In this document: positions 13,255 to 13,996 of the stretch, in pieces | Position numbering within the stretch: position 1 is the stretch's first letter | How the letters are laid out: each line of letters opens with the position of its first letter | Assembly: GCA_046714175.1 (NCBI GenBank) | Contig: JBKKBI010000100.1 | Location: 1-13,996 of the forward strand | Direction of reading: 5' to 3' | Source: UBA11373 sp046714175 | GTDB lineage: Bacteria > Actinomycetota > Acidimicrobiia > Spongiisociales > UBA11373 | DNA length: 13,996 nt | The notes under the pieces: generated by a model | Database searches by the model: none | What the model was told of the DNA's origin: nothing | What the model saw: the letters and a program-made list of their open reading frames with translations, nothing else | Made by a program: the position numbers and the translations under genes

Positions 13255-13996
13255 CTAGTCCTCGGATTTCGCGCTTTGGGACATCGCGGCGATCGCACTC
13301 ACCACGTCCGCATTGGCCAGGGTCGTGATGTCACCCAACTGCCGTTGCTCGGAGATGTCGCGCAGCAGGCGTCGCATGATCTTCCCGGAACGGGTCTTGG
13401 GGAGGTCGTCGCTGAACACGATCGACTGGGGCCGGGCGATCGGGCTGATCTTCGCCGACACGAAGTCCCGTAGCTCCATGATCAGCGCCTGATCGCCGTT
13501 GATACCGGCGCGGAGCGTGACGAAAGCGGCGATCGCCTCACCAGTCAGGGCGTCGCTGCGCCCCACCACCGCCGCCTCGGCAACCGCGGGATGAGCCACC
13601 AGGGCCGACTCGATCTCGGTCGTGGAGAGGCGGTGGCCGGCGATGTTCATCACGTCATCGACCCGTCCCAGCAGCCAGAAGTAGCCCTCGTCGTCGCGCT
13701 TGCACCCGTCGCCGGCGAAGTACACCCCGGGATAGCGCGACCAGTAGGTGGAGACGTAGCGATCCGGATCGCCGTAGATGGTGCGCAGCATCGCCGGCCA
13801 CGGCCGGGTCAGCACCAGGTATCCCCCTCCGCCCCGGGGCACGCTATTGCCCTCCTCGTCGAACACATCCGCGGCCACCCCGGGAAGTGGGAAGGTGGCC
13901 GAACCCGGCTTGGTGACCGTGACTCCGGGTAATGGGGCGATCATGATCGACCCGGTCTCGGTCTGCCACCACGTGTCGACGATCGGGCAACGCTCA
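13255..13996 (-). CDS. acs: Acetyl-CoA synthetase, C-terminal part (gene runs past window end)
   Basis: The enzyme makes acetyl-CoA from acetate, ATP and CoA through acetyl-AMP. About 247 C-terminal residues are visible, roughly 38% of a normal ~650-residue protein. The first visible residues include IVDTWWQTETGSIMIAPLPG, the ATP-binding motif of acetyl-CoA synthetases, followed by KPGSATFPLPG. Next come YFAGDGCKRDDEGYFWLLGR and DDVMNIAGHRLSTTEIES, the hinge and C-terminal lid. PKTRSGKIMRRLLRDI carries the catalytic lysine that is acetylated in relatives. The TWWQTETG motif favours acetate (or propionate) over longer acids. An internal Met at 13944 is not the start, because the frame continues to the window edge. 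It is transcribed toward the small-gene/B12-regulator operon with a 265-bp gap. Confidence 0.95.
   Translation of the reverse strand, partial: ERCPIVDTWWQTETGSIMIAPLPGVTVTKPGSATFPLPGVAADVFDEEGNSVPRGGGGYLVLTRPWPAMLRTIYGDPDRYVSTYWSRYPGVYFAGDGCKRDDEGYFWLLGRVDDVMNIAGHRLSTTEIESALVAHPAVAEAAVVGRSDALTGEAIAAFVTLRAGINGDQALIMELRDFVSAKISPIARPQSIVFSDDLPKTRSGKIMRRLLRDISEQRQLGDITTLANADVVSAIAAMSQSAKSED

Noticed and set aside
13019..13473. Plus-strand frames 13019-13216 and 13057-13473
   Set aside because: They lie over the intergenic region and the acs gene in antisense, have no ribosome binding site and read as GC-rich shadow.

Overview
The window is high-GC DNA with dense gene packing, frequent 1-8 bp gene overlaps, GTG (and probably CTG) starts and strong G/C preference at third codon positions. 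This, together with a DUF2237 protein, a ClbS/DinB-like four-helix-bundle protein, a hydrolase-cyclase fusion and a rhomboid that probably has an upstream zinc finger, suggests a free-living actinobacterium, perhaps an Acidimicrobiia-type lineage. The taxonomic call is inference only. I saw no rRNA, tRNA, CRISPR array, insertion sequence or phage module.

Layout. At 2-694 (+) is the 3' part of a rhomboid protease gene cut by the window start. At 695-1160 comes a stretch without an intact gene. It holds two arrays of 7-bp tandem repeats, followed by a coding-like remnant broken by one in-frame TGA. The remnant's stop overlaps the start of a DUF2237 gene (1157-1552), which in turn overlaps a class I methyltransferase gene (1549-2409), so the three look like one transcription unit. 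A ClbS/DinB-like gene (2406-2885, -) converges on it. Next is a polar amino acid ABC transporter pair, permease (2960-4282, probably CTG start) and ATPase (4290-5030), without a substrate-binding protein in the window. It is followed by a two-part hotdog-like protein (5098-5790).

A minus-strand alpha/beta-hydrolase plus class III nucleotide cyclase fusion (5783-7147) diverges from a RecQ-type helicase (7292-9013). The helicase converges on a YajQ-family gene (9019-9504, -). YajQ diverges from an aminotransferase and carbamate kinase operon (9681-11914), which suggests catabolism of an amine or omega-amino acid with carbamoyl phosphate turned into ATP.

On the minus strand at the right end is the C-terminal third of acetyl-CoA synthetase (13255 to the window edge). 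Downstream of it is a 265-bp intergenic region rich in palindromes. This leads into a two-gene operon: a 68-residue protein with a Cys/His metal-binding pattern (12783-12989) and a translationally coupled cobalamin-binding transcription regulator (11971-12783). The regulator carries the Wx9EH and ExH signatures of CarH-type light-sensing B12 proteins but an excisionase-type DNA-binding domain. The operon leader can form a long hairpin plus a small hairpin that would hide the ribosome binding site. This module is the best candidate here for something not yet described.
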